Assembly (NCBI GenBank): GCA_023417315.1
Contig: JAEZFW010000055.1
Span: 1 to 64,000, forward strand
DNA length: 64,000 bases
DNA from: Pseudomonadota bacterium
GTDB lineage: Bacteria > Pseudomonadota > Gammaproteobacteria > Steroidobacterales > Steroidobacteraceae
Direction: 5' to 3'
Both the position numbers and the translations under genes were made by a program. Below, one piece after another: positions 61,865 to 64,000 of this stretch (position 1 is the first letter of the stretch; the number at the start of each line of letters is the position of its first letter). The notes beneath the pieces are model-generated. The model saw only the letters and a list, made by a program, of their open reading frames with translations, was not told where the DNA came from and ran no database searches.

Positions 61865-62344
61865 CTAACGCAAGGCGGAGTTGTCGCTGGGCCTCTGATC
61901 CTTCACTCCAGAGACGTGGGATGCGATGGCCTGCCAGCGGCCCTCACGCTTAATGAAGATATTGGTGGATTGGTACTCGGTGACCGCGAGATGCGCACCC
62001 TGTCTGTTGCTGATGAATCCCGCGCCCGCTACCACAGCGCATCGCTCGTCGAAGATCTCGAGCCGCTTGATGACAAAGCGGAACGACTCATAGCTCGGTT
62101 TGTGCTCGCGGACGTAATCGAGCTCCTCGGCCTTGGACGACCACACGCCGTCAGCGTCAATCATCTGAAACTCGCTTGCGAGTATTCGATCAAGGAGCTG
62201 CGGATCCTGCTCGCGATAGGCCTGAGGCCACTCGACTTCCTTGATGCGGCGCAACTCCTTTTCATCATCAAGCGATGGGCTCGTGTGTGCGCTGCAGACA
62301 ACCAATGCAGTGGTGAACAACAGCGTCAAGCGAGCCACGAGCAT
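61865..62344 (-). CDS. Secreted NTF2-like (DUF4440) protein
   Basis: The 159-residue protein has a signal peptide (LLFTTALVVCSAHTS) and an NTF2-like domain: IKEVEWPQAYREQDPQLLDRILASEFQMIDADGVW, KRLEIFDERCAVVAGAGF, and EYQSTNIFIKREGRWQAIASHVSG. It is similar in size and fold to the gene at 28580. Its role is unknown. It is monocistronic, with 116 bp to the MFS gene upstream on the same strand. Confidence 0.85.
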   Translation of the reverse strand: MLVARLTLLFTTALVVCSAHTSPSLDDEKELRRIKEVEWPQAYREQDPQLLDRILASEFQMIDADGVWSSKAEELDYVREHKPSYESFRFVIKRLEIFDERCAVVAGAGFISNRQGAHLAVTEYQSTNIFIKREGRWQAIASHVSGVKDQRPSDNSALR

Positions 62345-62460
62345 GGCGAGAATCCTCCAACTGGAGACATCGCCTAACTCTATCGGAGCAGTTCACTCTC
62401 GATGGGGCGTGTGCGGCGAAACGGTCTCGAGATGCGGCCGGCCGCTGGCCGATCTTGCGC

Positions 62461-63654
62461 TCATCGATATCGGGTGAAGTACACGATCGCTGTCGCCACG
62501 ATCAATGCCGCACTGCCGACTCCGAATACGCTCGAGAGCCCGAAATGAGCATTGATCATGCCGCCGCTCAACGGGCCGAGGAATGCGCCGAGGAAGGTTG
62601 CGCTGCCGGTCAACCCGAACGCGCGCCCGCGATGCTCTGGGGCGACGCTGCGAGCGACGAGGGAATTCGCAAGCGGGATCACACCGGCGAGAAAAATGCC
62701 GGCGACAAATCGTTCGGCCACAAACGATAGATAAGTCGTCGCGAAGCCTTGCACGAGGGTGAAGAGTGCGGCGAAGCTGAGCACGATGGTCAGCAAGCGC
62801 TGCTGGCCGATGCGATCGCCGGCTCGGCCAACATGAGGCGCTGCGATGAGGCCGCTCACTCCGATGACGGAGAACGCGATGCCCGCGAGCGTCGCAAGGT
62901 TGTCAACGGGTCCGACGAGACTGTGCACATACAAGGATACGATCGGCTGAGCACTCGTGATCGCGAGCTGTGCGAGCAAGAGGACGAAAATCGCAGTGCG
63001 CAGGTCAGGATAACGGGACAGGACTTCACCGGTGCGAGGAGAGTCCTTTGCAGCGTCGGATCGCGAAGGCATCTGCTTCGGCAAACGCAGAACGACGAGT
63101 GCGACCAGGAGCGATGCGCATCCGCCGGCTACGAACGGTGCTCGGTAGCTATCGAGCGCATCGGCAATGGATCCTCCGATCAGCGGTCCAAGCAGCATTC
63201 CCGCGAGCTGTGCCGTCGATAACCATCCGAGCGCCCAGCCGATTCGAGCGGGCGGACACACGCCGGTCACCAAGGCCAGCACGGCAACGATGTGGCCGCC
63301 GAAGAATCCCATCACGAAGCGCAGCGCGAGCAGCTGCCATGCAGCGGTCGCGATGCTCATGAGCAACGTGCAGATGGCTGCAGACGCACACGCGCCGAGG
63401 ATGACGCTGCGCCGATCGACTCTATCCACTAAGTGTCCCCAGACGGGGGCCATGATGCCGGCGGTCAGCGGCGTGACGCCGAGCACCAGCCCGGACCAGA
63501 TGCTGATCGCATCGATCTCGACGACGCCGATCTCAGGCAGTAGTAACGGGATCACCGGGGGGACGATCGAGAACGCGGCAGCGATAATGAATTGCACGCT
63601 CACCATTGCGGCGAGTGTGCGGTGCCAGGACGCATCAGAATCCGAAGCGTTCAC
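62461..63654 (-). CDS. MFS transporter, probable drug or metabolite efflux
   Basis: The 397-residue protein has 12 hydrophobic helices. A motif-A-like GHLVDRVDRRSVI lies between helices 2 and 3, with a second copy RAGDRIGQQRLLT in the C-terminal half. GWLSTAQLAGMLLGPLIGG in helix 5 resembles the antiporter motif C. It therefore belongs to the drug:H+ antiporter-like branch; the substrate is not predictable. No regulator is adjacent. Confidence 0.9.
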   Translation of the reverse strand: MNASDSDASWHRTLAAMVSVQFIIAAAFSIVPPVIPLLLPEIGVVEIDAISIWSGLVLGVTPLTAGIMAPVWGHLVDRVDRRSVILGACASAAICTLLMSIATAAWQLLALRFVMGFFGGHIVAVLALVTGVCPPARIGWALGWLSTAQLAGMLLGPLIGGSIADALDSYRAPFVAGGCASLLVALVVLRLPKQMPSRSDAAKDSPRTGEVLSRYPDLRTAIFVLLLAQLAITSAQPIVSLYVHSLVGPVDNLATLAGIAFSVIGVSGLIAAPHVGRAGDRIGQQRLLTIVLSFAALFTLVQGFATTYLSFVAERFVAGIFLAGVIPLANSLVARSVAPEHRGRAFGLTGSATFLGAFLGPLSGGMINAHFGLSSVFGVGSAALIVATAIVYFTRYR

Positions 63655-63836
63655 AGGGGCATCAGATCGATAGCGACAACGATAGTTGCATAGCCAAACA
63701 ATAAGCCACAGCGTGTCGGACGCGCGAGCATCCTGAGGGATGACTGAAAGCTCTTCATTCAGTATTGTACGATGCGGTCAACCCAGATCCACCTCGCCGA
63801 CGATCGCCACGGCGCACTGTACTCGAGAGGACATCC

Positions 63837-64000
63837 ATGAATACGCCTTCGCCACCGCCATTTCGCGCCGACCACGTGGGCAGCCTGCTGCGGCCGAAGT
63901 TCTTGCTCGAAGCGCGCGCGGCTGCCGCGAAGGGCGAGCTGTCCGCAGAGAAGCTGCGGGAGGTAGAAGATCGCGCAATCGAAAACGCGATCCGCCTGCA
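63837..64000 (+). CDS. MetE-family cobalamin-independent methionine synthase-like protein, 5' part
   Basis: The first 54 codons read MNTPSPPPFRADHVGSLLRP and then LLEARAAAAKGELS..LREVEDRAIENAIRLQ. The FRADHVGSLLRP start, with the His that binds zinc or substrate, is typical of the short MetE-like group (UROD/MetE-like, about 370 residues). Members of this group act on methyl-thio or homocysteine compounds. An AGAGG lies upstream of the ATG. The gene continues beyond the window. Confidence 0.85.
   Translation, partial: MNTPSPPPFRADHVGSLLRPKFLLEARAAAAKGELSAEKLREVEDRAIENAIRL

Overview
The window is about 64 kb of high-GC DNA, estimated at 58-60 percent, from a Gram-negative bacterium. It has signal peptides, lipoboxes, a TonB-dependent receptor and many secreted proteins. 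The gene mix (UrcA protein, CadC-like winged-helix/TPR regulator, ECF sigma plus Ser/Thr kinase-TPR pairs, Stf0 sulfotransferase, vanadium haloperoxidase) fits an environmental gammaproteobacterium of the Steroidobacteraceae/Xanthomonadales type. That placement is an inference from gene content only. No rRNA, tRNA or CRISPR array was seen.

Region 1 (1-10.3 kb) is accessory and scarred. It holds the first codons of an IS110-type transposase, tandem repeats, an orphan Imm49 immunity gene, a decayed FAD oxidoreductase, and three remnants of a REP-associated tyrosine transposase (RAYT) with its palindromes. Two near-identical ~265 bp copies of the RAYT remnant flank a serine beta-lactamase-like lipoprotein gene. 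Region 2 (10.3-23 kb) has a TonB-dependent receptor followed by a two-component system. Next come a B12-binding protein carrying the CarH photoreceptor motif (W-x9-EH, DxHxxG) but no DNA-binding domain, an ECF sigma gene convergent with it, and a divergent alpha/beta hydrolase fused to a beta-helix. A giant Calx-beta lipoprotein gene closes the region.

Region 3 (23-29.8 kb) carries a sigma-factor/Ser-Thr-kinase-TPR pair, a TolB-like propeller protein, an NTF2-like protein, a tandem MITE-like element and a UrcA protein. A second, oppositely oriented sigma/kinase pair lies at 55.7-59.2 kb.

Region 4 (30-43 kb) looks like a conflict or defence neighbourhood. It contains a Ser/Thr kinase fused to a C-terminal TIR domain, a SLATT-type two-TM protein, a TIR protein with a long helical C-terminus, a truncated TIR stub, and a protein with an unrecognised ~400-residue N-terminal region and a C-terminal TIR. 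Interspersed are a berberine-bridge-like oxidase, a PKD protein, a frameshifted diguanylate cyclase and an FG-GAP fragment. The kinase-TIR and the TIR pair are the best candidates for an undescribed system.

Region 5 (43-64 kb) returns to ordinary cargo: NmrA-like reductase, ArsC/Spx-like protein, haloperoxidase with HxlR regulator, Stf0 sulfotransferase and large secreted proteins of unknown function. It ends with a TrhO-RluA fusion, an MFS transporter and the start of a MetE-family gene. Two segments around 51.0-51.7 kb are duplicated at 59.6-60.1 kb, one of them from the tail of the pseudouridine synthase gene.
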